A DNA stretch of 64,000 nucleotides from Thalassobacillus_A hwangdonensis (GTDB lineage Bacteria; Bacillota; Bacilli; Bacillales; Halobacillaceae): assembly GCF_042675915.1 (NCBI RefSeq), contig NZ_JBHTKL010000005.1, positions 806,001 to 870,000 of the forward strand. The letters are read 5' to 3'. A model generated the notes under the pieces. The model was not told the DNA's origin. It made no database searches and worked only from the letters and a program-made list of their open reading frames with translations. Positions within the stretch are counted from its first letter, which is position 1. The number at the start of each line of letters is the position of its first letter. The position numbers were made by a program, and so were the translations under genes. Shown here in pieces: positions 7,981 through 16,626 of this stretch.

Positions 7981-8727
7981 TTGGAAGGACAAAAAGTATT
8001 GCTGCTTGGTGTCTATGGGATGGAAGTCGTTGAGTGCGGTGGTGCATTAGCAAAGAATGTGAAGAGTGGTGGAGAGTCATTCGCTTCCATTATGCTTTCC
8101 AGTGAAAAGTCGCAACCGCAAGTGAATAAAGCTGCTGAAGTATTAGGTGTGAAGATGCATTATACCAACTTCAAAAGTGGCTACGTAGATGTCAGCGTGG
8201 AAGCAAAAGAAAAAATCGTCCGAGTTGTCCGTGAGGTAAAACCTGACATCATCATTACACAAGATCCGGAGCATTCGTTCCATGACTTGGATCCCGACAG
8301 ACGTCAGGCGATGATTACTATCCTGGAAGGGATCGCATTGGCTGGCAGGGATTTTGCATTAGACAAAATGCCGGAATTAGAACCACACTCAATCCCCACG
8401 ATTTACTACATGACCCCTCACTCACCAAACACCGTCGTTGATGTCTCTGATGTATGGAATTTAAAGCAGGAAGCTATGGGTGTACTGGAAAGTCAAATGG
8501 AGTTCAGCGGCAGACATTTCGAACATGCGTTGACAGACGAAAATCTTGAACACCTGGTGCCTGGATTCAGTTCATTGACAAGTGATTACGAAAAAGGCAG
8601 AGCAGTCCATAAGGCACTGGATCAAGCCGTCCATGTGTATCACGGTTTAGCTACCCACGGTCATTACGCGTTTGCAGAGGCATTCAAGAGAGAAGGGAAC
8701 TTCCATTTGCAGGAATTGATCAAATAA
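7981..8727 (+). CDS. Divergent PIG-L/LmbE-family protein lacking the HPDD motif
   Basis: 248 residues from a TTG with AAGGAGG 5-6 nt upstream. The fold signature is clear: KVLLLGVYGMEVVECGGALAK, then AAEVLGV, VKPDIIITQDPEHSFHDLDPDRRQA and a C-terminal helix. PIG-L enzymes are zinc-dependent N-deacetylases (GlcNAc-PI, mycothiol, bacillithiol). The AHPDDE segment that supplies a zinc His and the catalytic Asp residues is replaced here by VYGMEV, one residue shorter. The later His-containing motif remains. It may be inactive, use another metal site, or act as a binding protein. It is the first gene of the operon with the ABC transporter (17 bp gap). Confidence 0.8.
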   Translation: MEGQKVLLLGVYGMEVVECGGALAKNVKSGGESFASIMLSSEKSQPQVNKAAEVLGVKMHYTNFKSGYVDVSVEAKEKIVRVVREVKPDIIITQDPEHSFHDLDPDRRQAMITILEGIALAGRDFALDKMPELEPHSIPTIYYMTPHSPNTVVDVSDVWNLKQEAMGVLESQMEFSGRHFEHALTDENLEHLVPGFSSLTSDYEKGRAVHKALDQAVHVYHGLATHGHYAFAEAFKREGNFHLQELIK

Positions 8728-8746
8728 CAATTAGGGGGATGAGTTG

Positions 8747-10561
8747 ATGAAAAAAATACTCTACAGCTTTCTGGCTGTATTGTTGATGTTGACTGGATGG
8801 AGCAGCTTTCCTGTACAGGCGAATGGGGATCAATTACGATTAGGTATTTCTTCTGACGAGAGTACGATGAATCCCTATACATACATCACGGGGAGCCCGG
8901 GATTGGATTTGGTCAGTTTAATGTATGACAATCTATTTCAACTCGATGCGGATAACGAGCCTCAACCTTGGCTGGTGAAGGAATACACCGTAAGTGAAGA
9001 TGGATTGAATTATGATTTCGTTTTACATGATAATGTCACCTTTCATGATGGGGAGGCTCTGACTACAGAAGACGTCGCATTTACTATTCAATATTTCCTT
9101 GATTACCCTAAGTCACGTTTTACGAATCCGCTAAAAAGTATCAGTAATGTAGAGGTGGCAAGCGATACAGAAATCTCTCTTACATTGGAACAGGCTGAAC
9201 CCGATTTCATGATCCAGCCATTATCTGATCTCCCAATTTTACCTGAACACATTTGGTCGGAAATCGATAACCCGGATGAATCAGACAACAATATCGGCAG
9301 CGGACCTTATAAAATGGACGGTTACAAATCCGGCGAGTTCTACCGGATGACAGCAAACGAAGACTATTTCAAAGGCGAGCCTACAGTGAAAGAGCTCGTA
9401 TTTCCAATCATTGAAGATACGACCGCATTGTTCACAGCATTGCAGTCAGGTGAAATCGACGCCATGTCAGCCACTGTTTCACCTGAATTGGTGGAGCAGT
9501 TTGAAAACAGTTCGAACGTAAAGCTCGCTAGAGGATCTGGCTTCTCGACAACATTGCTTCAAATGAATGCAGAGAAATATCCTTTAAGTGAAACCGAGTT
9601 TCGTAAAGCGATCTCCTATGCAATCGATGAGCAGGAACTGATTGACACCGTACTGCTCGGATATGCAGAGGTTGGAAGCCCAGGGTTTATCCATCCATCC
9701 TCTCCTGTTTATAACTCAGACCTGCAGTCGGAACACGATATTGAAAAAGCGAAACAGCTTTTGGCAGATGCCGGCTTTGAAGATACAAACGGAGACGGTT
9801 TTGTAGAAGGAAAAGACGGAGAAGAAATTTCGCTTGAAATGCTTGTCTATTCCAACAGTTCGATCCGCATCCGGACAGCGGAAATCATAGCAGAATGGCT
9901 GAATGATGCAGGAATCCAAACAAGTGTCAGAGCAATGGATATGACGACAGTAGACTCGCTTGTATGGCCGGAGTTTGACGTAAGCAAAGGTCGGGACTTT
10001 GATTTGGCGATGTGGGGATGGTCCAGTACCATGCAGCTGTTCCCAAGCAGAATTGTAGAATTATTCCACTCTGATCCAGCTATCGGGTCCGTTAACATTG
10101 GTGGATACAGCAATGAAGAGTTTGATCAGCTGGCAGAGAAATTGCAGAACACGGTCGATGCTGAAGAAAGAAAGAGCATTTTGATGGACCTGCAGCAACT
10201 GGTGGCAGAAGAAGCACCGATCATTCCACTGTCTTACCAGGAAATCATCAATGCATACAATAGCCAGGTGTATGATGACTACACGTTCCAGGTAGGTAAA
10301 GGAATCGTGAATAAGCTTTCCTTTGTGAATGTAGATGGTTTCAACGAAGGGGCAAATGAAGATTCCGGTGACGATGACGAATCTGAAGGAAATGTTGCAT
10401 CAGCTGCAGAAAAGGATGACGAAAACAGTGCGGAAGCATCCGCATCTGATGTAAATTCATCAACAGAAAAGAACAACGCAACTCTATGGATCCTGGGTGC
10501 AGTGGTCCTGCTAGTTGCAGGTGGCTTGTTCTTCATGAAGAGACGCAGTTCAAAGACTTAA
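8747..10561 (+). CDS. Oligopeptide-type ABC transporter substrate-binding protein, membrane-anchored at the C-terminus
   Basis: 604 residues from the ATG at 8747 (AGGGGG 8 nt upstream; a TTG at 8744 is an alternative). A Sec signal peptide (residues 1-27) is followed by an SBP_bac_5 domain: LRLGISSDESTMNPYTY, NVTFHDGEALTTEDVAFTI, IGSGPYKM, FRKAISYAIDEQELI. There is no lipobox Cys. Instead an acidic Ser-rich linker (about 535-575) leads to a single C-terminal membrane helix and KRRSSKT, an anchor more common in archaeal binding proteins. The ligand (peptide, metal chelate or other) cannot be read from sequence. Confidence 0.88.
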   Translation: MKKILYSFLAVLLMLTGWSSFPVQANGDQLRLGISSDESTMNPYTYITGSPGLDLVSLMYDNLFQLDADNEPQPWLVKEYTVSEDGLNYDFVLHDNVTFHDGEALTTEDVAFTIQYFLDYPKSRFTNPLKSISNVEVASDTEISLTLEQAEPDFMIQPLSDLPILPEHIWSEIDNPDESDNNIGSGPYKMDGYKSGEFYRMTANEDYFKGEPTVKELVFPIIEDTTALFTALQSGEIDAMSATVSPELVEQFENSSNVKLARGSGFSTTLLQMNAEKYPLSETEFRKAISYAIDEQELIDTVLLGYAEVGSPGFIHPSSPVYNSDLQSEHDIEKAKQLLADAGFEDTNGDGFVEGKDGEEISLEMLVYSNSSIRIRTAEIIAEWLNDAGIQTSVRAMDMTTVDSLVWPEFDVSKGRDFDLAMWGWSSTMQLFPSRIVELFHSDPAIGSVNIGGYSNEEFDQLAEKLQNTVDAEERKSILMDLQQLVAEEAPIIPLSYQEIINAYNSQVYDDYTFQVGKGIVNKLSFVNVDGFNEGANEDSGDDDESEGNVASAAEKDDENSAEASASDVNSSTEKNNATLWILGAVVLLVAGGLFFMKRRSSKT

Positions 10562-10585
10562 GTCTGCGTATTAACAAGTTCATAT

Positions 10586-10627
10586 GGGCTTTCGTCATCG
10601 TTACGCATGACGAAAAGCCCTTTTTTC
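10586..10627 (+). terminator. Intra-operon attenuator between binding protein and permeases
   Basis: GGGCTTTCGTCAT pairs with ATGACGAAAAGCCC (one bulge), followed by TTTTTTC. It lies inside the operon, so it probably lowers permease expression relative to the binding protein. Confidence 0.85.
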
Positions 10628-10654
10628 TAATTGTGAGATAAGCGAGGTGGAAAC

Positions 10655-11632
10655 ATGTCCAAGTATGTAGTTGGTAAGATCTCTCAATATTTGATCGTCA
10701 TCTTCATCATTTTAGCCTTGAACTTCCTTTTACCCAGGATGATGCCTGGAAGTCCCTTGGTGTATTTGGCTGGAGAAGATGTCGGGCTCATGACCAGTGA
10801 AGAGAAAGTAGCAGTGATGGAAGAGGCCGGACTGAATGATCCGATGATTGTGCAATTCGGACGTTATTTGTCTGACATGGTGACCGGTGATTTTGGATAC
10901 TCATATCAACAGAAAATGCCGATATCGGAATTGCTCCTGGACCGGATTCCGTGGACATTGCTGCTTGCGGGATCAAACTTATTGATCAGTACGGTGTTGG
11001 GTGTCATTTTCGGGGCAATAGCAGCGTGGAAAAGGGGAACTAAGACCGACGTGAACATGCTGACCTTCTTTATGTTCCTAAGTGCGATGCCTTCCTTCTG
11101 GATCGGAATGATCCTTGTATCCATTTTTGCAGCATCATTAGGGTGGTTCCCTGTGTTTGGTGCAGAGACAGGATGGTCAGATTTCACTGGATGGGAAAGG
11201 GTGGTCGACATCAGTAAACACCTGGTGCTTCCTCTTGTATCTTTGGTGCTGATTTCTGTTACTAATGTGTTTATGACAATGCGTTATTCCATGTTGAATG
11301 TATTAGGAGAAGATTACATTAAAATGGCTCGGGCAAAAGGGGCGAAAGAAAAAACGATTAAATACAAACACGCGATGCGGAATGCATTGCTTCCAGTTGC
11401 TACAGTATTTATGTTGAGTGTCGGCTTCATGCTTAGTGGGGCTACCGTGATTGAAACAGTATTTGCTTACCCTGGAGTCGGTCGCCTGATGTTTGAGTCT
11501 GTACTTGCCAGAGATTATCCACTGATCCAGGCAACTTTTATGATCATTACCCTCAGTGTGATCGTGGCTAATCTGGTAGCAGACATGATTTATCCTTTCT
11601 TGGATCCAAAGGTGGGGAAGACGAATGGATAA
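10655..11632 (+). CDS. ABC transporter permease, OppB/DppB family
   Basis: 325 residues with six predicted membrane segments. The first helix and the loop LPRMMPGSPL are typical of OppB/DppB, and the EAA loop that contacts the ATPase is visible near 220-240 (EDYIKMARAKGAKEKTIKYKHAMRNALLP). GAGGTGG precedes the ATG. It overlaps the next permease gene by 8 bp, indicating translational coupling. Confidence 0.93.
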   Translation: MSKYVVGKISQYLIVIFIILALNFLLPRMMPGSPLVYLAGEDVGLMTSEEKVAVMEEAGLNDPMIVQFGRYLSDMVTGDFGYSYQQKMPISELLLDRIPWTLLLAGSNLLISTVLGVIFGAIAAWKRGTKTDVNMLTFFMFLSAMPSFWIGMILVSIFAASLGWFPVFGAETGWSDFTGWERVVDISKHLVLPLVSLVLISVTNVFMTMRYSMLNVLGEDYIKMARAKGAKEKTIKYKHAMRNALLPVATVFMLSVGFMLSGATVIETVFAYPGVGRLMFESVLARDYPLIQATFMIITLSVIVANLVADMIYPFLDPKVGKTNG

Positions 11633-12482
11633 GAGGAAATGGCAGCAATACCTTCATATCTTCAGTAATAATAACTTAGGTGTCATTGGTGTAGGAATAC
11701 TGGTCATTTATTTGTTCATCGCTATTTTTGCACCTCTCATTGCACCATTTGATCCTACTCTCAGAATAGGGACGCCTTTTTCTCCTCCAAGTGGTGACCA
11801 TCTGCTTGGAACGAATGATGTAGGGCAGGACATATTGAGTGAGTTGATTTATGGGACACGGATATCGATTTTGATTGGAATCATTGCAGCGTTCTTTTCC
11901 ATCGCAATCGGATGTCTGGTTGGAATCATCGCTGGGTATTACGGGGGGAAGGTTGATACTTTCCTGATGAGGGTGGTCGATTTAGTGTTGGTCATTCCAT
12001 TCCTGCCGCTGATGATCCTGTTAGCTGCCTTTATTGGTCCTAGCTTCTGGAACATCATTTTTGTCATCAGTATCCTGACTTGGGCAGGTCCTGCTAGGGT
12101 GATCCGTTCCCAGGTACTCACGGTCAAGACGAAAGGCTATGTAGAAGCGGCCAAAGCGATCGGTACAAAGATATCCATCATCTTAAAGAAGCATATCCTC
12201 CCTGGGGTAGTGCCGATTGCCCTTTCACAATTTGTCCTTGCTGCGAGTCAGGCGATATTGATTGAAGCATCCTTGAGCTTCCTAGGGTTGGGAGACCCAT
12301 TCAACAAGAGCTGGGGGACAGTGTTGTACTACGCCCAGGCAAGAGGAGCCTTCCTCACGGATGCATGGGTATGGTGGATATTACCTCCTGGTTTATTGAT
12401 CACCTTACTGGTAATCGGATTCGCGTTCACTGGCTATTCCATGGAAGAAATATTGGATCCTAGATTACGGAAAGGAAGGTAA
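11625..12482 (+). CDS. ABC transporter permease, OppC/DppC family
   Basis: 285 residues. Signature features: N-terminal helix, FAPLIAPFDP segment, HLLGTNDVGQDILSELIYGTR, several membrane helices and the EAA loop (GYVEAAKAIGTKISIILKKHILPG). It forms the membrane channel with the upstream permease. It starts inside the upstream gene and ends 3 bp before the ATPase gene. Confidence 0.93.
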   Translation: MDKRKWQQYLHIFSNNNLGVIGVGILVIYLFIAIFAPLIAPFDPTLRIGTPFSPPSGDHLLGTNDVGQDILSELIYGTRISILIGIIAAFFSIAIGCLVGIIAGYYGGKVDTFLMRVVDLVLVIPFLPLMILLAAFIGPSFWNIIFVISILTWAGPARVIRSQVLTVKTKGYVEAAKAIGTKISIILKKHILPGVVPIALSQFVLAASQAILIEASLSFLGLGDPFNKSWGTVLYYAQARGAFLTDAWVWWILPPGLLITLLVIGFAFTGYSMEEILDPRLRKGR

Positions 12483-12485
12483 CGA

Positions 12486-13460
12486 ATGAAGAATATACTG
12501 ACAGTAAAAAATCTGACTACACATTATGACACTCCCCAAGGGCCAGCAAGGGCAGTGGAAAATGTCTCTTTTACTGTGAAAAAGGGTGAAATGCTGGGTC
12601 TGATTGGTGAATCAGGCTGTGGCAAGACGACAGTAGCCCAGTCGATCCTCCGATTGATCGAATATCCAGGCAAAATTGTAACAGGGGAAGTGGATCTTGA
12701 TGGGAAGGACTTGGTCAATGCCAAAACATCAGAACTGGAGAAGATCAGGTGGAAAGACATCGCAGTCATTCCTCAAAGTGCAATGAATGCCCTGAATCCT
12801 GTCTATTCGATTGGTGATCAGATCATCGAATCGATCCTTTTGCATGAGAATATCTCACGAAAGGAAGCATTGAATCGAACGAAGACACTGTTGGAACTTG
12901 TTGGGATAGACAAGGACAGGTGGAAAAGTTATCCGCATGAATTCAGTGGCGGAATGAAACAGCGTGTAGCAATAGCCATGGCTCTTTCCTGCAGTCCGAA
13001 GTTGATCATCTCTGACGAGTCCACTACAGGATTGGATGTACTTACACAGGCACAGGTCATCGCATTAATGAAAGACTTGCAAAGAAAGCTGGATCTGTCC
13101 ATCATCATCATTTCACATGATTTACCGCTGGTCACTTCGATTTGTGACAGGATTGCAATCATGTATGCCGGAAAGATTGTGGAATGGGCGGGAACATCCA
13201 ACATTTTGCAAGATGCCAGACACCCTTACTCGAAAGGATTGCTGGATGCTACTCCCGATCTTGCCAATCCCGAGAAAAAGGTAGTGTCGATTCCGGGTAC
13301 AGTGCCGAACCTTGTTTCTCCACCTGAAGGCTGCAGATTCCGGGATCGATGCCAATATGCAATGGAAACATGTGCAGCGGCTGAACCAGAGCTGGTAGCA
13401 GTTAAATCAGAGCATTATGTTTCCTGCTTTTTAGAAAAGGGGGCTAAGTATGTCCTATGA
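12486..13460 (+). CDS. ABC transporter ATPase, OppD/DppD family
   Basis: 324 residues. Walker A GESGCGKTT (about 40-48), Q-loop PQSAMNALNP, signature FSGGMKQRV, Walker B KLIISDES followed by TTGLDV, and the H-loop SHD. The C-terminal oligopeptide/dipeptide transporter domain carries Cys residues at about CRFRDRC...C, often an iron-sulfur-like or structural Cys cluster in OppD/F proteins. It pairs with the OppF-type ATPase, whose gene it overlaps by 11 bp. Confidence 0.94.
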   Translation: MKNILTVKNLTTHYDTPQGPARAVENVSFTVKKGEMLGLIGESGCGKTTVAQSILRLIEYPGKIVTGEVDLDGKDLVNAKTSELEKIRWKDIAVIPQSAMNALNPVYSIGDQIIESILLHENISRKEALNRTKTLLELVGIDKDRWKSYPHEFSGGMKQRVAIAMALSCSPKLIISDESTTGLDVLTQAQVIALMKDLQRKLDLSIIIISHDLPLVTSICDRIAIMYAGKIVEWAGTSNILQDARHPYSKGLLDATPDLANPEKKVVSIPGTVPNLVSPPEGCRFRDRCQYAMETCAAAEPELVAVKSEHYVSCFLEKGAKYVL

Positions 13461-14484
13461 GAGCTTGATTCAAGTACGGAACCTAAGGAAAACATTTTCA
13501 AAAAAAGTAGGTAAACATATTTTCAATCGGAAAACTGTCGCTGTTCATGCAGTCAATGATATTCAACTGGATGTTCGCAAGGGCGAAACGCTCGGTATCA
13601 TTGGAGAAAGTGGCTGTGGAAAAACGACCACTGCAAGGATGCTGCTGCGATTGGAAAAGGAGACGCAAGGGGAACTTTGGTTTGATGGAACTGACCTATG
13701 TACATTGAAGGATAAAGAGACCAACAAGTTCAGAAAGCGCATGCAGATGATTTTTCAGGATCCATACGACACCCTGAACCCAGGGATGCGAATCGTAGAC
13801 ATTCTGATGGAGCCGATCAATGCCCATCATCCTAAGATGAGTTTGAAAGAGAAAGAAGCGATTGTTAAGACAGCAATCGAATCGATCGACCTGAAGCCGG
13901 CTGAAAACTTCCTTTATCGATATCCGCATGAATTGAGCGGGGGACAAAGGCAGCGGATTGCAATCGCCAGGGCGATCATACTTAAGCCAGACTTTATTGC
14001 TGCTGATGAACCTACCTCTATGTTGGATGTATCCGTAAGAGCGGGTATTTTGAACCTTCTTCAGCGGTTGAAAAAGGAAATGGGACTGACCATGTTGTTT
14101 ATCACCCATGATTTGACCACTGCCAGTTATATGTGTGATCGAATTGCTGTGATGTACCAAGGAGAAATTGTCGAGATTGGTAAGACGGAACAAATCATCA
14201 GAAGACCGAACCATCCTTATACACGAGCATTGGTTTCTGTAGTTACTGACCTTAACCACTTCATTGAACATCGCGATGAAATCATTCTGGATGGGGAGGT
14301 GGATGCAACAAGAGTAAACCAAGGTTGTCCTTTTGCGCACCGCTGTCCGTTCCATGAAGAAATGTGTGATCATACGGCTCCAAAGCTGGAAGAAGTAGGG
14401 GAAGATCACAATGTATCCTGTCACTGCCTTCATAAGGTTGATACTTCACAAATAGGAGTCAAAGAAGAGCAGGTGCTGTCTTGA
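13450..14484 (+). CDS. ABC transporter ATPase, OppF/DppF family
   Basis: 344 residues. Walker A GESGCGKTT, Q-loop FQDPYDTLNPGM, signature LSGGQRQRI, Walker B ADEPTSMLDVS, H-loop THD. The C-terminal C-x5-C...C motif (GCPFAHRCPF) is the OppF/DppF extension. It completes the five-part importer of this operon and overlaps the MATE gene by 4 bp. Confidence 0.94.
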   Translation: MSYESLIQVRNLRKTFSKKVGKHIFNRKTVAVHAVNDIQLDVRKGETLGIIGESGCGKTTTARMLLRLEKETQGELWFDGTDLCTLKDKETNKFRKRMQMIFQDPYDTLNPGMRIVDILMEPINAHHPKMSLKEKEAIVKTAIESIDLKPAENFLYRYPHELSGGQRQRIAIARAIILKPDFIAADEPTSMLDVSVRAGILNLLQRLKKEMGLTMLFITHDLTTASYMCDRIAVMYQGEIVEIGKTEQIIRRPNHPYTRALVSVVTDLNHFIEHRDEIILDGEVDATRVNQGCPFAHRCPFHEEMCDHTAPKLEEVGEDHNVSCHCLHKVDTSQIGVKEEQVLS

Positions 14485-15857
14485 CCCAAAAAGTGAACGC
14501 TGAAAAAGAAAGAACCGGGTTACCTTGGATCTTATTTTTAGCAATTCCTGCGGTCATAGAGAATTTCTTTCAGACGATCATTGGATTTGTCGATACTTAT
14601 TTCGTCTCCCAGATTGGAATTACCGAAGTATCAGCAGTAGGAGTAACCAATGCCCTGTTACAGGTGTATTTTGCAATATTCATGGCATTAGGAGTGGCAG
14701 CCAATATATATGTTGCAAAATACACAGGAGCGAAAAATGCTGAAAAGGCTCAGCAAAGCTCCTGGCAATCCATTTATCTTGCAATCATCGCTGGTATCGT
14801 ATTTGGTGTTGTAACCCTGTTCTTTGCAGAGCCTATGTTGAAGCTGATGGGGGCAGAAAGTGCCGTCATAGATGCTGGGAAAACCTATTTTAAAATTGTG
14901 GCGATCCCTTCGATCATCCTGTCACTTACATTTGTTGTAGCCAGTATCCTTAGAGGTACGGGAGATACGAAAACCCCGATGAAAATAAGCATCTATGTCA
15001 ATTTGCTTAACATAGTTTTAGATTATGTGTTAATTTTCGGCTTTTGGATCATTCCAGGGTTCGGTCTTGTCGGAGCTGCTACTGCGACAGTGATTGCAAG
15101 ACTTATAGGCGTGATCTGGTTGCTCTCGATATTTTTAAAAAGGGAAGGGACCAGGGAGGCAGGGTGGAAGCGTCCAGCAATTAATTTCGGAGAGATGAAA
15201 AAGCTGCTGACAGTAGGTGCTCCGGCTTCAGGTGAAAGGCTGGTTATGCGAATCGGTCAGGTTCTCTACTTCGGCATCATCGTCAGCTTAGGTACTGCTA
15301 CTTTCGCAGCGCATCAAATTGCAGGAAGCATCGAAGTATTCTCATATATGATAGGATACGGTTTTGCCACGGCAGCCACCACGATCGTTGGACAATTGAT
15401 CGGTGCCGGTAGAATAGAAGAATCTCAGAAGTATGCACTCCAATGTACCGCGATAGCTGTTGGGTTCATGTCCATTGTGGGGCTTATCCTCTTCTTTTCA
15501 GCTGAGTGGTTAGCCGGTCTGTTCACTACTGATACAAAGGTGATTGCAGACATAACGGTCGCTTTGAGAATCGATGCGTTCATCCAACCTATACTGGCAA
15601 TTGTCCTCGTCCTTACAGGTGTTTATCAAGGGGGAGGCAACACGAAAACCCCGATGTATATCACAGCGATCGGTATTTGGTTGTTACGAACGGTGTTTGT
15701 GTATGTATTGGGTTTGGCGATGGGATTTGGTATTGCTGGGGTCTGGATTGCTATTGGAATAGATAATTTATTCCGTGCCATCTGGTTAAGCATTAGTTTT
15801 ATCAGAGGAAATTGGATCAAAGAAGGTTTCGAAGAGAAGGCAGAAGCAGCGAATTAA
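14481..15857 (+). CDS. MATE-family multidrug/metabolite efflux transporter
   Basis: 458 residues with twelve predicted membrane helices in two repeats. MATE features: AIPAVIENFFQTIIGFVDTYFVSQIG at the N-terminus and GTGDTKTPM / GGGNTKTPM in the two halves. It exports cationic or other small molecules by Na+ or H+ antiport. The TTG start overlaps the stop of the OppF gene (TTGA), so it is coupled to the importer. An importer and exporter in one operon with a PIG-L-like protein suggests handling of one small molecule, which I cannot identify. Confidence 0.9.
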   Translation: MTQKVNAEKERTGLPWILFLAIPAVIENFFQTIIGFVDTYFVSQIGITEVSAVGVTNALLQVYFAIFMALGVAANIYVAKYTGAKNAEKAQQSSWQSIYLAIIAGIVFGVVTLFFAEPMLKLMGAESAVIDAGKTYFKIVAIPSIILSLTFVVASILRGTGDTKTPMKISIYVNLLNIVLDYVLIFGFWIIPGFGLVGAATATVIARLIGVIWLLSIFLKREGTREAGWKRPAINFGEMKKLLTVGAPASGERLVMRIGQVLYFGIIVSLGTATFAAHQIAGSIEVFSYMIGYGFATAATTIVGQLIGAGRIEESQKYALQCTAIAVGFMSIVGLILFFSAEWLAGLFTTDTKVIADITVALRIDAFIQPILAIVLVLTGVYQGGGNTKTPMYITAIGIWLLRTVFVYVLGLAMGFGIAGVWIAIGIDNLFRAIWLSISFIRGNWIKEGFEEKAEAAN

Positions 15858-15861
15858 TGTA

Positions 15862-15875
15862 TGTAAGCGTTTTTA
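15862..15875 (+). promoter_or_regulatory. cre-like sequence upstream of copZ
   Basis: TGTAAGCGTTTTTA fits the cre consensus with one mismatch. Carbon control of a copper gene would be unusual, so this may be chance. Confidence 0.25.
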
Positions 15876-15932
15876 TGTCATATAGTTAAGCTCTATGCTT
15901 AAATAGATAAATAAAGGAAGGATTGATGAATA

Positions 15933-16142
15933 ATGGAAAAACAAACACTTAGAGTAGAAGGAATGTCATGTGGACATTGTAAGTCTTCAGTTGAAGAAGG
16001 AGTCGGTAACCTGGAGGGGGTATCACAGGTGCTTGTAGACTTGGATGACGGCTTGGTAACAGTCGAGTACGATCCCGCGAAATCAACCTTGGAAACTATT
16101 AAACAGACAATCTATGAAGAAGGCTACGATGTTGTAGCTTGA
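15933..16142 (+). CDS. copZ: Copper chaperone CopZ
   Basis: 69 residues forming one heavy-metal-associated domain. The Cu(I) site is GMSCGHC (Cys13, Cys16), and the ferredoxin-like fold pattern (RVEGM, VLVDLDDGLVTVEYDP, YEEGYDV) is complete. It carries Cu(I) to the CopA ATPase in the cytoplasm. The next genes are csoR and copA. GGAAGGA lies upstream. A hairpin at about 16157-16187 separates copZ from csoR and may weaken readthrough. Confidence 0.94.
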   Translation: MEKQTLRVEGMSCGHCKSSVEEGVGNLEGVSQVLVDLDDGLVTVEYDPAKSTLETIKQTIYEEGYDVVA

Positions 16143-16291
16143 GCAAGTAAATAGAGTCATCCTCGCTCCTGGTTGGTGTGAGGATACTCTATCCAGCTTT
16201 CCCCTATGCAACTCCCCACATAAGGATGAACGCTATGGATTTCTTCCGACCACGCAAAGGGAGTTAAGTAAATTCGATAGGAGTTGTAGAA

Positions 16292-16606
16292 ATGGTTGAA
16301 AAGATAAAAGAAACAAATGAAAGCCATCCAGTTGTTCCCCGTACCAGGATAGAAAAAGAGAATATGCTCAATCGGTTGAAGAGGATAGAAGGGCAAGTAA
16401 GAGGATTGCAAAAGATGATAGAAGACGATCGATACTGTGTGGATGTGCTAGTCCAAATTTCAGCAGTGAATGCAGCATTGAAAAAAGTAGGTTTCACTAT
16501 GTTAGAGCGCCATACTCGTATGTGTGTGACGAAGTCAGTCAGAAAAGGTGACGGCGAGTCCTACATGGATGAGTTGATGGAAGTGATCCAGCAGTTTTCC
16601 AAATAA
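16292..16606 (+). CDS. csoR: Copper-sensing repressor CsoR
   Basis: 104 residues, DUF156/CsoR family. The core NRLKRIEGQVRGLQKMIEDDRYC is intact. The Cu(I) ligands Cys49, His74 and Cys78 (LERHTRMCV) are in the C-H-C arrangement of copper-sensing members, which separates it from CstR and nickel sensors. In the family, Cu(I) releases the repressor from G-tract operators at copZ/copA promoters. Here such elements are clearer at 7160 and 7915. The start follows TAGGAGTT. The order copZ-csoR-copA differs from Bacillus subtilis csoR-copZA. Confidence 0.94.
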   Translation: MVEKIKETNESHPVVPRTRIEKENMLNRLKRIEGQVRGLQKMIEDDRYCVDVLVQISAVNAALKKVGFTMLERHTRMCVTKSVRKGDGESYMDELMEVIQQFSK

Positions 16607-16626
16607 CGAATAGGGGGGCACCTTGA

